Below are positions 44,678-52,418 of a DNA stretch of 52,418 nucleotides, piece by piece. This stretch comes from CAYSBK01 sp964429265. Lineage in GTDB: Bacteria > Planctomycetota > Phycisphaerae > Sedimentisphaerales > Anaerobacaceae. Numbering within the stretch: position 1 is the stretch's first letter; every line of letters begins with the position of its first letter. Both the position numbers and the translations under genes were made by a program. Below the pieces are notes generated by a model that searched no databases, had not been told where the DNA came from, and worked only from the letters and a program-made list of their open reading frames with translations. The DNA is taken from assembly GCA_964429265.1 (NCBI GenBank), contig CAYSBK010000002.1, forward strand, positions 1-52,418, written 5' to 3'.

Positions 44678-46224
44678 GCATACCCGTGCCCCTGTTTGTG
44701 GCTGTGCCTTTGACGGCGGCTTTCGTAATGCCCATACTCGGGGCCTTCGGCAGAAGGACCAGGACCGCCGCGACCGCCCTGGCCAACGTCGCAACCATCG
44801 CTTTGCTGGTGATGGCCATCGCATCCGTGGGGCGGGCCGCCGTCTACCAGGTTGGAACCTGGTCGATTCCGCTCGGCATCAACCTGGTCCTCGACGGGCT
44901 CAGCTCGCTTGTCTTGCTTGCCATCAGCATCGTAAGCGCCGCCGTTATGCTCTACAGCGCCAGGTATATGGAACAGTACACCGCAAAGGCGAAATACTTC
45001 AGCCTTTTCCTGCTGATGGTCGCGGGTATGAACGGCGTGGCCCTGTCCGGGGACATCTTCAACCTCTTTGTCTTCCTCGAGATCGCCTCCATCGCCTCCT
45101 ACGCACTGGTCGGTTTCGGCTGCGAGCACGAAGAGCTTGAGGCATCGTTCAAGTACATGGTCCTGGGCAGCATCGGCTCGGCATTCATACTGTTCGCCGT
45201 GGCGCTGGTTTACGGCAACACGGGTTCGCTCAATATGGCCTACGTCGCAAAAGCTATTCAATCGTCAGGTATGAACGCCGGGCTGGGCTTTGCACTGGCG
45301 CTGTTTGTGGTGGGATTCGGGCTCAAGGCCGCCCTTGTTCCATTTCACGCCTGGCTGCCGGATGCTCACCCCTCCGCCCCGGCGCCCATCTCTGCGATGC
45401 TGTCGGGCGTGCTGATAAAGACCCTCGGTATTTATGCCCTGGCCAGGGTCGTCTTTAACGTCTTCGGCATCTCCGAGGCCGTCGGCTGGCTGCTGGTTGT
45501 ACTGGCGATTTTGAGTATGACCGCAGGTGCCTTCCTCGCCATAGGCCAGGAAGACCTCAAGCGACTGCTGGCCTACTCCAGCATAAGCCAGGTCGGCTAC
45601 ATCGTGCTCGGCCTTGCTCTGGGTGGGCTGATTATCGCCAGGGCAGGCGAAAACCTCCAGCCCCAGCAGTTGACATGGGCGTCGCTGGCCTTTATGGCCG
45701 GGCTTTTCCACCTGCTCAATCACGCCGTGTACAAGTCGCTGCTGTTCTTGAACAGCGGCGCGGTCCAGATGGCCACCGGTACCCGACAAATGGCCGAAAT
45801 GGGCGGCCTGGCACAGCGTATGCCCCTGACACGCGCGACCTGTACCGTCGCCTCTGCTGCAATCGTTGGCGTACCGCCGTTCAGCGGTTTCTGGAGCAAA
45901 CTGCTGCTGGTGGTCGCCGCCGTAGGGGCACATTTCTACTGGGTAGCAGCCGTGGTCGTTTTCGTGAGCTTGTGCACGCTTATAATGTACCTCAAGGTCC
46001 AAAGGCAGGTGTTCCTCGGCGAGTTGCCTCAAAGGCTGGAACACGTAACGGACCACACCGGCACGATGATGGTTGCTATGGTCTTCCTGGCCTGTCTGTG
46101 CGTGCTTATGGGGCTTTTGCTGGTGCCGGGGCTCAGGCATACCGTCCTCGAACCGGCGGTAAAGGCACTGACCGACGGTGTGGCTTATTCACAACAAGTG
46201 ATTCAAAAGGCAAGTGTGTTATGA
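44674..46224 (+). CDS. mrpD: Antiporter-type pump subunit MrpD (NuoN/M, MbhH type)
   Basis: 516 residues, about 14 transmembrane helices. Core elements are NLFVFLEIASIASYALVG with the pump Glu, GFGLKAALVPFHAWLPDAHPSAPAPISAMLSG with Lys and His, and AIGQEDLKRLLAYSSISQVGYIVLG. It is the second pump-type subunit, after the one at 41423. Pyrococcus Mbh has only one such subunit, so this operon has an extended membrane arm. The stop overlaps mrpE by four bases. Confidence 0.94.
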   Translation: MSIPVPLFVAVPLTAAFVMPILGAFGRRTRTAATALANVATIALLVMAIASVGRAAVYQVGTWSIPLGINLVLDGLSSLVLLAISIVSAAVMLYSARYMEQYTAKAKYFSLFLLMVAGMNGVALSGDIFNLFVFLEIASIASYALVGFGCEHEELEASFKYMVLGSIGSAFILFAVALVYGNTGSLNMAYVAKAIQSSGMNAGLGFALALFVVGFGLKAALVPFHAWLPDAHPSAPAPISAMLSGVLIKTLGIYALARVVFNVFGISEAVGWLLVVLAILSMTAGAFLAIGQEDLKRLLAYSSISQVGYIVLGLALGGLIIARAGENLQPQQLTWASLAFMAGLFHLLNHAVYKSLLFLNSGAVQMATGTRQMAEMGGLAQRMPLTRATCTVASAAIVGVPPFSGFWSKLLLVVAAVGAHFYWVAAVVVFVSLCTLIMYLKVQRQVFLGELPQRLEHVTDHTGTMMVAMVFLACLCVLMGLLLVPGLRHTVLEPAVKALTDGVAYSQQVIQKASVL

Positions 46225-46724
46225 GAAGAGTAATCTACTTCATAGTGGCGCTTATTATCTGGATTATCGCGGCCTGGCCGTTCGTCGACGGAAAGCTCGA
46301 TGTCCAGGTTATGCTCGCAGGAGTCGTCGCTTCGTTCATCGTCGCGGTCCTGTTCCACGAAATGCTGCCCAAGGAACACCACGTGTTCGTTTCCCCAGTG
46401 CGCATCTTCTGGGCCATCGTGTACGTGCCGGTTTTCTTCTACTATGTGATAAAGGCTAACCTGGATGTCGTGTACCGCGCCCTGCATCCGCGAATGCCCA
46501 TAAGGCCCGGCATCGTGAAGATAAAAACCGCTCTGAAGACCGATTCGGCGATCACCGCGCTGGCAAATTCGATCACGCTGACGCCCGGCACGCTCACCGT
46601 GGACCTCACCGACGACGGCCATCTGTTCGTACACTGGATCAATGTCAAGTCCGACGACGTCGAACAGGCGACCCGGCACATAGCTCGCAGGTTTGAATGG
46701 TTCTTGCAGAAGATTTTCGAGTAG
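46221..46724 (+). CDS. mrpE: Antiporter subunit MrpE (MbhA type)
   Basis: 167 residues from the ATG at 46221. Two N-terminal transmembrane helices precede a cytoplasmic domain with ALANSITLTPGTLTVDLTDDGHLFVHWI, the MrpE signature. It overlaps mrpD in ATGA. In Mrp complexes MrpE is required for assembly and ion transport. Confidence 0.94.
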   Translation: MRRVIYFIVALIIWIIAAWPFVDGKLDVQVMLAGVVASFIVAVLFHEMLPKEHHVFVSPVRIFWAIVYVPVFFYYVIKANLDVVYRALHPRMPIRPGIVKIKTALKTDSAITALANSITLTPGTLTVDLTDDGHLFVHWINVKSDDVEQATRHIARRFEWFLQKIFE

Positions 46725-46736
46725 CAAGGGGTGACT

Positions 46737-46994
46737 ATGATAACGCTGTTCTATATAGGGCTTTTTATCTGCTGCTTCTTGTGTCTGTATCGTATCGGCC
46801 GCGGCCCGACCGCGCCAGACAGAACCGTCGCCATTGATATCCTCGGCATCGTGATCGTGGGATTCTGTGCGATTCTCGCGCTGCACACGAAAAAAGACTT
46901 TTACCTCAACATCGCCCTGGCTTGGGCGCTGCTCAGCTTCATAGGAACCATAGCACTGGCAAAATTCCTGGAGGGCCGGAGTTTCGATGACTGA
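46737..46994 (+). CDS. mrpF: Antiporter subunit MrpF (MbhB type)
   Basis: 85 residues from the ATG at 46737 (AAGGGGT upstream); a GTG at 46731 adds two. Three transmembrane helices with RIGRGPTAPDRTVAIDILGI, the MrpF motif containing the conserved Asp. It overlaps mrpG by eight bases. Confidence 0.93.
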   Translation: MITLFYIGLFICCFLCLYRIGRGPTAPDRTVAIDILGIVIVGFCAILALHTKKDFYLNIALAWALLSFIGTIALAKFLEGRSFDD

Positions 46995-47322
46995 TCTAAT
47001 AGGCTACATACTGATCATAGTCGGCATTTTGTTCGATATCTTTGGCTGCATAGGCCTGGTTCGCTTCCCGGACGTTTACAACCGCCTGCAGGCCTCGACC
47101 AAGTGCGTCACCCTCGGCACGATTATGCTGCTGGTCGGTGTGGCGCTTATCAGCGGACTGGGGCCGACCGCCTCCAGGGCGGTTGTCTGTGCGGTCTTTA
47201 TCCTGATAACGTCGCCCACCGCCGCCCACGCCATCGCAAAAGGCTCGTATGCCTCGAAGGTCAAGCTCTGGGAAAACAGCGTGGTCGACAAGTACGCCGA
47301 AGAACTTGAAAAACAAAGCTGA
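46987..47322 (+). CDS. mrpG: Antiporter subunit MrpG (MbhC type)
   Basis: 111 residues with three transmembrane helices. Marks are GLVRFPDVYNRLQASTKCVTLGTIMLLVG and ITSPTAAHAIAKGSY, both characteristic of MrpG. It completes a set homologous to MrpA-G in one operon with the hydrogenase. Confidence 0.94.
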   Translation: MTDLIGYILIIVGILFDIFGCIGLVRFPDVYNRLQASTKCVTLGTIMLLVGVALISGLGPTASRAVVCAVFILITSPTAAHAIAKGSYASKVKLWENSVVDKYAEELEKQS

Positions 47323-47383
47323 CATACGCAGGCCGTCGGCTCAAAGCCGCGGCGATTGAACCAATTGATGTAGGAGTGTGAAA

Positions 47384-47995
47384 TTGCGCTGGCCAAAATT
47401 GCGAGAGTTGAAAGAGGCTGTCACCGCGGTCCTTTCGCCGCGGTTTACCACCCGCTTCCCCGCCGAACCATGCACCGTGCCAGAAAAATTCAGGGGTAAG
47501 CCCGAGTTCGACACCGATAGCTGCATCGGCTGCGGGGCGTGCGTACAGGTCTGTCCCAGCAGCGGTTGTTTGACAATGGCCGATGACCTCGACGCAAAGC
47601 CTCCCGTCAGACGGATTACGCTCAACTATTACACGTGCATCTTCTGCGGCAACTGCCAGGACAACTGCACCACCGGCGACGGTATCAAGCTCTCTCAGCA
47701 GTGGGACCTGGCCGGCCTCGATAAGCAGGCAATGACCGAAACGCACGAGTATGAGCTGCAGTTGTGCGAGAAATGCGGTGCCATCGTCGGAACGAAGAAA
47801 CATCTCGTCTGGCTTTATGAAAAGCTCGGGCCCCTTGCCTATACCAATCCGTCTCTGCTGCTGGCTAGAAGCGGCGAGCTGACGACAAAACCTCAGCCGC
47901 CTGCAGCCCCAGCCAAGACCGACGAGGTTGTCACCGCCGACTTTATGCGGATTCTCTGCCCGAAGTGCAAATGCGAACTGAACATTAAGCTGTAA
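47384..47995 (+). CDS. Iron-sulfur subunit of the NuoI/MbhN type with extra C-terminal cysteines
   Basis: 203 residues from the TTG at 47384, seven bases after AGGAG; a GTG at 47378 lies only one base after the site and is less likely. Two 4Fe-4S motifs are visible: CIGCGACVQVCP and CIFCGNCQDNC, matching NuoI/MbhN, which connects the small subunit to the electron donor. Beyond them a C-terminal extension has CEKC (128 and 131) and CPKCKC (192, 195 and 197), a possible zinc ribbon or rubredoxin-like site that the Mbh subunit usually lacks. It stands last among the structural genes, after mrpG and not beside the small subunit. Confidence 0.87.
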   Translation: MRWPKLRELKEAVTAVLSPRFTTRFPAEPCTVPEKFRGKPEFDTDSCIGCGACVQVCPSSGCLTMADDLDAKPPVRRITLNYYTCIFCGNCQDNCTTGDGIKLSQQWDLAGLDKQAMTETHEYELQLCEKCGAIVGTKKHLVWLYEKLGPLAYTNPSLLLARSGELTTKPQPPAAPAKTDEVVTADFMRILCPKCKCELNIKL

Positions 47996-48002
47996 AGCTT
48001 TT

Positions 48003-48488
48003 ATGCCTTCCAGCGACCAGCCTCTGGCGGCCCTGGGCAAACTCAGCCCGGCAAACACCGTGATCATCGGTATCGGCAACACGTTGAAGGGCGATGACGC
48101 CGCCGGGCCCACCGTCTGCAGCGGCCTCAGGCGGCTCGGCGTCCCTGCCGAGATTATTGACGCGGGCACCGTCCCGGAAAACTATATCCAGAAGATTGTC
48201 GATAAACGACCCCAAACAGTCATTATCATCGATGCGACGGATTTCGCGGCGCCGCCTGGTACCATCCGCCTTTTTGAACCGGACCAGCTCGCCACACGCA
48301 GCTTTTCCACCCATATGGCAAACCCCGGATTGTTCATCGACTTGATAACAAGACAAACAAGCGCCACAGTGTATTTCGTCGGCATCCAGCCCGCGCAGAC
48401 GAAATTGAATACCCCCCTCTCAGATGAAATCGCCGCAGCTTGCACCACAACCGTGCGGCTGATTACCGCGGCTTTCGGATCGACGTAA
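48003..48488 (+). CDS. Hydrogenase maturation protease, HycI type
   Basis: 161 residues. Metal/nickel-sensing residues are in GIGNTLKGDDAAGP (Asp), IDAGTVPENYI and FSTHMANPG (His), the pattern of HycI/HyaD endopeptidases that remove the C-terminal peptide of the large subunit after Ni insertion. The Mbh-type large subunit at 40212 has a matching tail. The gene lies 8 bases after the NuoI-like gene, so it is the last in the operon. The hypA-F genes are not in this window. Confidence 0.92.
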   Translation: MPSSDQPLAALGKLSPANTVIIGIGNTLKGDDAAGPTVCSGLRRLGVPAEIIDAGTVPENYIQKIVDKRPQTVIIIDATDFAAPPGTIRLFEPDQLATRSFSTHMANPGLFIDLITRQTSATVYFVGIQPAQTKLNTPLSDEIAAACTTTVRLITAAFGST

Positions 48489-48498
48489 ACTGCCGCGC

Positions 48499-48789
48499 TT
48501 ACCCGGCCCGCGTTCTGTATCGCAGGCTGTCCACTGTGTTCCGCAACTTCTTCAGTTCCTTTTCGAGCCTGTCGAACCGCTTCTGGCAAACGAATGTGTA
48601 CACGGCGTCTTCCGACCGGCCGGCTTGCTGGTCTGATTCCGCCTGTGCCTGCGTGACCGTCTGAAAGACGTAATCGTTTATCAGCTTGCCCTGCTCCCGG
48701 ATGAGCTTGTGAAGCAGTTTTGCAGTATCACGCAGCACCACTACTTCCCGCTCGAGGGCCTTCAACCGCTGGTCGGTAGTCAGTCTCAT
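48499..48789 (-). CDS. Small coiled-coil protein
   Basis: 96 residues from the ATG at 48789. Two heptad-rich stretches (LKALEREVVVLRDTAKLLHKLIREQG, RFDRLEKELKKLRNTVDSL) indicate a coiled coil with a short Gln/Ala-rich middle. I do not recognise a family. It converges on the hydrogenase operon end, only 10 bases away. A TATAAT on the minus strand at 48899-48904 could be its promoter, but no good -35 is seen and the leader would be about 100 bases. Alternative starts further upstream exist but lack a ribosome site. Confidence 0.55.
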   Translation of the reverse strand: MRLTTDQRLKALEREVVVLRDTAKLLHKLIREQGKLINDYVFQTVTQAQAESDQQAGRSEDAVYTFVCQKRFDRLEKELKKLRNTVDSLRYRTRAG

Positions 48790-49333
48790 AGCATCTGGTT
48801 TTTCGGGATGGTTAACCAAGTTACCTGTCCTCACGCAAAAAAGAACAACATTGCACGCATTGGTCGCCGGCTTAAACGCCACGATGCGACCCTAATTTAT
48901 TATACCGCCTCAGGCGGGGGTTTGTTTTGCCGCCATTACTCTGCTGCCCTCCACACGCCCCCCACCCCGGTTTTTCAACGCTAAAGGCCGGCTGTCCGGC
49001 GGCACCTAAGGTATTTCCCCCACATAAATCAGGTATTGGCGGTTTGATGGACGTACGTCTTCTTGTGGATTCTCGCCCGTCGTGGCAGGGTACTTGTCGG
49101 CGTCCAGGCTCCGCAAAAAGCCGACACGTCGCCCCCAGGCCTTTCAGAAAAAACCAAAGTAATCACCACAATGAACCGAAACTATTTAGGTTCGGATAGG
49201 CCGTACATACTAACAACCTGGTTGCGGCGCCCGGCCTGCCCGCGGGCAAACCGTGCTGTGGACCGCACCGACGGCAACGGCTGCCCTGCCGCCGGGCTGG
49301 ACGTCCCATAATTGGGTAGAAAAAGGAGCTAAA
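48790..49333. other. Intergenic region between divergent genes
   Basis: 544 bases without a gene that I can support. A TATAAT lies at 48899-48904 on the minus strand. On the plus strand a short inverted repeat CCGAA/TTCGG occurs in 49170-49200. AGGAG lies six bases before the phosphatase gene at 49334. I find no convincing promoter for that gene. Confidence 0.5.
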
Positions 49334-50662
49334 ATGACAAGCTTACAGGTGGCGCAGCCGAACAACGCTCTTGACACCGCCGGCCGCGCCGAAGCCCCGG
49401 ATGCCGGCCGCGACGATTCCTCAATTCTTACCGAGTACATCGACGTGCTCTACGTCACCAACCGGCCCGCCATACCAACCGAAATAAAGCGGCTGCTCCA
49501 CCGGAAAAGGCTGTCGTTCCGACGGATGACCGTCGACGAGTTCCCCAAAATCCTGCACCAGCTTGCGCTTATCGGAACCGTCATCATCGATTCAAGAGGT
49601 ATCGGGCTTTGCTACCAGCAGAGACTGGCCCGAATGATCGAATCTCTCGAGATGGCCGGCGTAGGGGCCATCCTGCTCAACCACCGCCCCAAACAGCCCG
49701 TCAAAAGCTTCTCGCTGGCCGGTCCGCCGGTGAAAAGCTTTGCCCTCGTCAGCACGATGGAAACCGTCTTGCTCGACGAACTCTGGGCGAGAATCAGCGT
49801 CAACCTCGCCTACCGCAAGAAAGACTCCGACCATTCCATCAGGTCCATTGTCACCCCCGCCTGCCCCAACAACCACAACAGGCTGGCCGAAAAGCTCCAA
49901 ATCACCGGCGACCTCGTCGACAACCTTGCCGAGCAGCTTCAAATGGCGGGCCTGGTCCAGAGGGACTTCCTGCCCGCCAGGTTACCCGACACCGACACCG
50001 TCCGATGGGCCGCTGTCTTTGTCCCTGCCGAGTGGGTCTCGGGCGATATGTACGACATCGCCCGCCTCGACGAGCAGCATTTCGGCTTCTACATCATCGA
50101 CGCCGTCGGACACGCAATGCCCGCGGCCCTGCTGACGATCTTCGCCAAGCAGGCCCTGGTTATGCGCGAAACGCGCGGCGAAAACTACCGCATATTCGAG
50201 CCGGCCGATGTGATGAGCAACCTGAATCATCGAATCACGCAGCAGAGACTGTCCGGCTACCAGTTCGCCACCTGCTGTTACTGCCTGCTCAATGCCGAGA
50301 CCCTCGAATTGAAATGTGCCCGCGCAGGCCACCCTTACCCAATCCTGATAAGGCCCGGACAAAAACCCCAAATCATCGAGGCCCAGGGACCCCTGCTCGG
50401 AATCTTCGACAACTCCGAGTATCAGCAACAGACCACGCAACTGCAGAAAGGTGACAAGCTGCTGATATACTCCGACGGCGCCGAGCCTTTCATCGGAAGG
50501 TACAACGAAATAGCCGGCTTTACCTTCAACGAGCAGTTCGAAAAACTCAAGGACTTACCCGTCGGCGAGATGATGAACGGCCTCAACCAGCTTATCCGAA
50601 TAAAGGATGTCCCTCTCGGAGAAATCGACGACATAACCGCTCTGGCCCTGGAAATACTCTAA
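49334..50662 (+). CDS. SpoIIE/PP2C-type serine phosphatase with a receiver-like N-terminus
   Basis: 442 residues from the ATG at 49334 (AGGAG six bases upstream). Residues about 35-120 (EYIDVLYVTNRPAIPTEIKRLL, VIIDSRGIG, GAILLNHR) look like a degenerate receiver domain without the normal Asp-Asp pocket. Residues about 205-440 are the SpoIIE phosphatase: LPDTDTVRWAAVFVPAEWVSGDMYDI, YIIDAVGHAMPAAL with the metal Asp, ARAGHPYPILIRPG, LIYSDGAEPF and GEIDDITALAL. Such enzymes dephosphorylate anti-sigma-antagonist proteins, so a stress-signalling role is likely. No partner gene lies nearby. Confidence 0.86.
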   Translation: MTSLQVAQPNNALDTAGRAEAPDAGRDDSSILTEYIDVLYVTNRPAIPTEIKRLLHRKRLSFRRMTVDEFPKILHQLALIGTVIIDSRGIGLCYQQRLARMIESLEMAGVGAILLNHRPKQPVKSFSLAGPPVKSFALVSTMETVLLDELWARISVNLAYRKKDSDHSIRSIVTPACPNNHNRLAEKLQITGDLVDNLAEQLQMAGLVQRDFLPARLPDTDTVRWAAVFVPAEWVSGDMYDIARLDEQHFGFYIIDAVGHAMPAALLTIFAKQALVMRETRGENYRIFEPADVMSNLNHRITQQRLSGYQFATCCYCLLNAETLELKCARAGHPYPILIRPGQKPQIIEAQGPLLGIFDNSEYQQQTTQLQKGDKLLIYSDGAEPFIGRYNEIAGFTFNEQFEKLKDLPVGEMMNGLNQLIRIKDVPLGEIDDITALALEIL

Positions 50663-50688
50663 GCTGCGCCCCTGGCTCCAGCATCCCC

Positions 50689-50704
50689 GGCGGGCTCACC
50701 CGCC
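50689..50704. terminator. Short hairpin between convergent genes
   Basis: GGCGGG (50689-50694) and CCCGCC (50699-50704) form a six-pair stem with a CTCA loop, 26 bases after the phosphatase stop and 45 bases before the end of the convergent DUF4056 gene. It could end transcription in both directions, but no T tract follows on either strand. Confidence 0.35.
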
Positions 50705-50749
50705 CGAACAGGCCGTGCTCGAAGCCTCTTTGTCTTGCCGCCGATCGTC

Positions 50750-51853
50750 CTAACCGCCGCAGGGGCGAACCATTTCTGCCCCGTAGCGGGATTGGGCCTG
50801 CTTTCGGATGTATTCAATGATAGCGGGGAAATGCCTGGCCGGCTCAATAAGCCTCAACCCCGTCGTCTTGCCGGCATACACGATGTCCAGTATCTTCTCA
50901 CGCTCCCAGCACCACGGCTCAATTTCAAACCTGACCGACAACCCGTACTGCGAAAGAAAATCGAGACCCGGAGCCGGAAGCGGCTGGGCCCGGAGCGACC
51001 GGCACCTGCCCTCGACCTCGGCTATACAAGGCTCTACCAGCCCGTCGTCAAACCCGATATCGAAATTCCTCTTTCGAACCTCGACCACGAACGGTAGCTC
51101 CCCCTCGAACCATACCCCCCTGACGTTCTCGGCGGCCTGCCGGGCCACGGCGGCCGGCTGAATGCTGAGCCTCGTAAGCTCCATCTCCAGCGCCGTCGTC
51201 ACCGCTTCGTCGTAATCGTGCTCGCTGTCCGCCAGCGCAAGCGCGCCCACCCGGCTGCCCAGAACGTTCGAGTAGCTGTCCTCCCACGAAAACGCCGACG
51301 GGTACTCCGGAAACACGCCCGACGATTTGTAGCCGAACCACGTAACTATCTCGTGCCAGGTAAGCAAAGTGTACGAAAGGTACTGTCCCAGCCTTATGGA
51401 AATCGCCTTAATAGTATCCTCTTTTTCAGCATCGGATGAACCTGCCCAGTCGTCCGGATAGTTCAGCGTAACAAAGCAAACCGAGCCGTCCTTGTCGATA
51501 AACGAAAACTTGGTTCGCCTATTGCTCAAAGCCTTGTACGTTTTTGCCGCCAGATATGCCGTCCAGTCGGCCGCATCCCGCACGTGGTAAGTGTCGATGT
51601 GTCCCGCCTTGCAGGTATAGACGATCCCGTTTTGCTCCGAAAAGTTCCCCCGATAACTGTGCCTGCCCAGTTGCTCAAGCTCCAGAAAGTGTGTCCCCAG
51701 GGTCGGGCTGGGTAAAGAGCCTAACCGCCACCGCGGTTCCACGGCAAACTCTTTCCAGCATGGTCCGTTCGTGCACGCAGGTTGGCACCCGGCCCACACA
51801 ACCAAAAGCCACGCAATGACCAGCCCCGCTGAAATCCTCGCCGTCTTCCCCAT
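50750..51853 (-). CDS. DUF4056 domain lipoprotein
   Basis: 367 residues from the ATG at 51853, preceded by CGGGGAACT and giving a lipoprotein signal ending LVVWAGC. The mature part shows GIVYTCKAGHIDTYHVRDAADWTAYLA, ITWFGYKSSGVFPEYPSAFSWEDSYSNVLG and ALADSEHDYDEAVTTALEMEL, which I recall as the DUF4056 pattern. Invariant His, Glu, Asp and Trp residues suggest an enzyme, but no function is known to me. The C-terminal third is less typical. Longer reading from 52018 has no support. Confidence 0.8.
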   Translation of the reverse strand: MGKTARISAGLVIAWLLVVWAGCQPACTNGPCWKEFAVEPRWRLGSLPSPTLGTHFLELEQLGRHSYRGNFSEQNGIVYTCKAGHIDTYHVRDAADWTAYLAAKTYKALSNRRTKFSFIDKDGSVCFVTLNYPDDWAGSSDAEKEDTIKAISIRLGQYLSYTLLTWHEIVTWFGYKSSGVFPEYPSAFSWEDSYSNVLGSRVGALALADSEHDYDEAVTTALEMELTRLSIQPAAVARQAAENVRGVWFEGELPFVVEVRKRNFDIGFDDGLVEPCIAEVEGRCRSLRAQPLPAPGLDFLSQYGLSVRFEIEPWCWEREKILDIVYAGKTTGLRLIEPARHFPAIIEYIRKQAQSRYGAEMVRPCGG

Positions 51854-52110
51854 AGTTCCCCGCACCAGAATTCCGAAAGGTGCCGTCGCCGTCATCTGCA
51901 CCGTCACAAACGCGGCCGAACCGTCGTCCCCGCGCCGACAAGTCCAACAATTGTAACAGACCTCCGCCGCCCCGCAAGCCTCTTGCGGATCACACGCCCA
52001 ACGCCCACCTGCCGCCACAAAACACCGACACCGCGTTACCGATTTTGCCGTCCGAGCCTCTTAAGAGTGAACCACGGCATTTGACAACAATTATCAACGG
52101 AGATTTCAAA

Positions 52111-52418
52111 ATGAAAAAGAGACCTTACAAGTTGGTGGTATTGACGGTTCTCGCTGTTTTGTTTCTCCTGCCGGCGATAAGCCGGGCCGGCTGGAGCTTA
52201 TTCCTTGGCGTCGGCCACCGCATGGGCGTCCACCACGTAAAATCGTACGTGTGGACTCGCACGGGTCGTCCTTGCCATCTCTGCACGACGCCCTTCGGCC
52301 ACCACCACCGGCACATCTGGAGACGCCACCACCCGGCGGGAGTTGGTTGCGGGCACGGATGCACCGTCGTCGAGGTCCGTCGCAGCCCGGCGGTCATCTT
52401 CGAAAGGCTCGGCGGCCA
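52111..52418 (+). CDS. His- and Cys-rich exported protein, cut by the window end
   Basis: At least 102 residues from the ATG at 52111, with CGGAGA eight bases upstream; the frame is still open at the edge. A clear signal peptide (LVVLTVLAVLFLLPAISRA) is followed by a segment with many His and four Cys: HRMGVHHVKSY, CHLC, HHHRHIWRRHH, CGHGC. Such clusters suggest metal binding outside the cytoplasm. Family not recognised. TTGACA at 52081-52086 lies upstream but no -10 is spaced correctly. Confidence 0.6.
   Translation, partial: MKKRPYKLVVLTVLAVLFLLPAISRAGWSLFLGVGHRMGVHHVKSYVWTRTGRPCHLCTTPFGHHHRHIWRRHHPAGVGCGHGCTVVEVRRSPAVIFERLGG

Overview
The window looks like a chromosomal segment of an anaerobic member of the Planctomycetota, most likely the Phycisphaerae/Sedimentisphaerales side. 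This is inferred from gene content, not from a database match. The pointers are several PEP-CTERM exported proteins, a pseudopilin with the N-terminal GFTLIELL signal and a C-terminal H-X9-D element, a Gram-negative outer-membrane gene set (LptE, BamD-like, MlaA, MlaC), a Rex regulator and a [NiFe] hydrogenase joined to Mrp antiporter subunits. Two runs of exactly 100 N (2788-2887 and 34981-35080) look like scaffold placeholders.

Layout. (1) 99-7178, rightward: tungstate/molybdate uptake (wtpABC) followed by late molybdenum-cofactor genes (a MobB-MobA fusion, moeA, moaC, a MOSC protein, mogA) and a small cysteine-cluster protein. (2) 7342-10508, leftward: a cluster of exported proteins, four of five ending in a PEP-CTERM sorting signal, preceded by a 614-base gap with a good promoter and a strong RNA-like hairpin. 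(3) 11123-14984, leftward: an AlaC-type aminotransferase, then a polyamine operon (pyruvoyl arginine decarboxylase, agmatinase, deoxyhypusine-synthase-like protein). (4) 15083-19074, leftward: MlaC/HpnM-like protein, RND/MMPL exporter and MlaA lipoprotein, a lipid-trafficking set with no ABC transporter. (5) 19243-22311, leftward: guaB and guaA. (6) 22601-28014, rightward: pseudopilin, metallophosphoesterase, MntP, and a DUF362 ferredoxin with a radical SAM protein. (7) 28036-34810, leftward: BamD-like, lptE, ftsH, dsbD-like, nth and LOG-family genes. (8) 35270-48488, rightward: rex and an 18-gene, tightly coupled hydrogenase operon. (9) 48499-52418: coiled-coil protein, SpoIIE-type phosphatase, DUF4056 lipoprotein, and a His/Cys-rich exported protein cut by the window edge.

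The most interesting system is region 8. A Rex repressor gene sits behind a perfect TTGACA-17-TATAAT promoter, with a Rex-like operator at the expected start site. It is followed by an iron-sulfur protein and an FAD/NAD(P)H protein resembling the beta and gamma subunits of sulfhydrogenases. Then come a polyferredoxin, a complete group 4 [NiFe]-hydrogenase core with all four nickel-site cysteines, two antiporter-type pump subunits plus MrpB, C, E, F and G homologues, and a HycI-type maturation protease. The arrangement suggests an ion-translocating complex that exchanges electrons between NAD(P)H and H2, with its expression set by the NADH/NAD+ ratio. That function is an inference.
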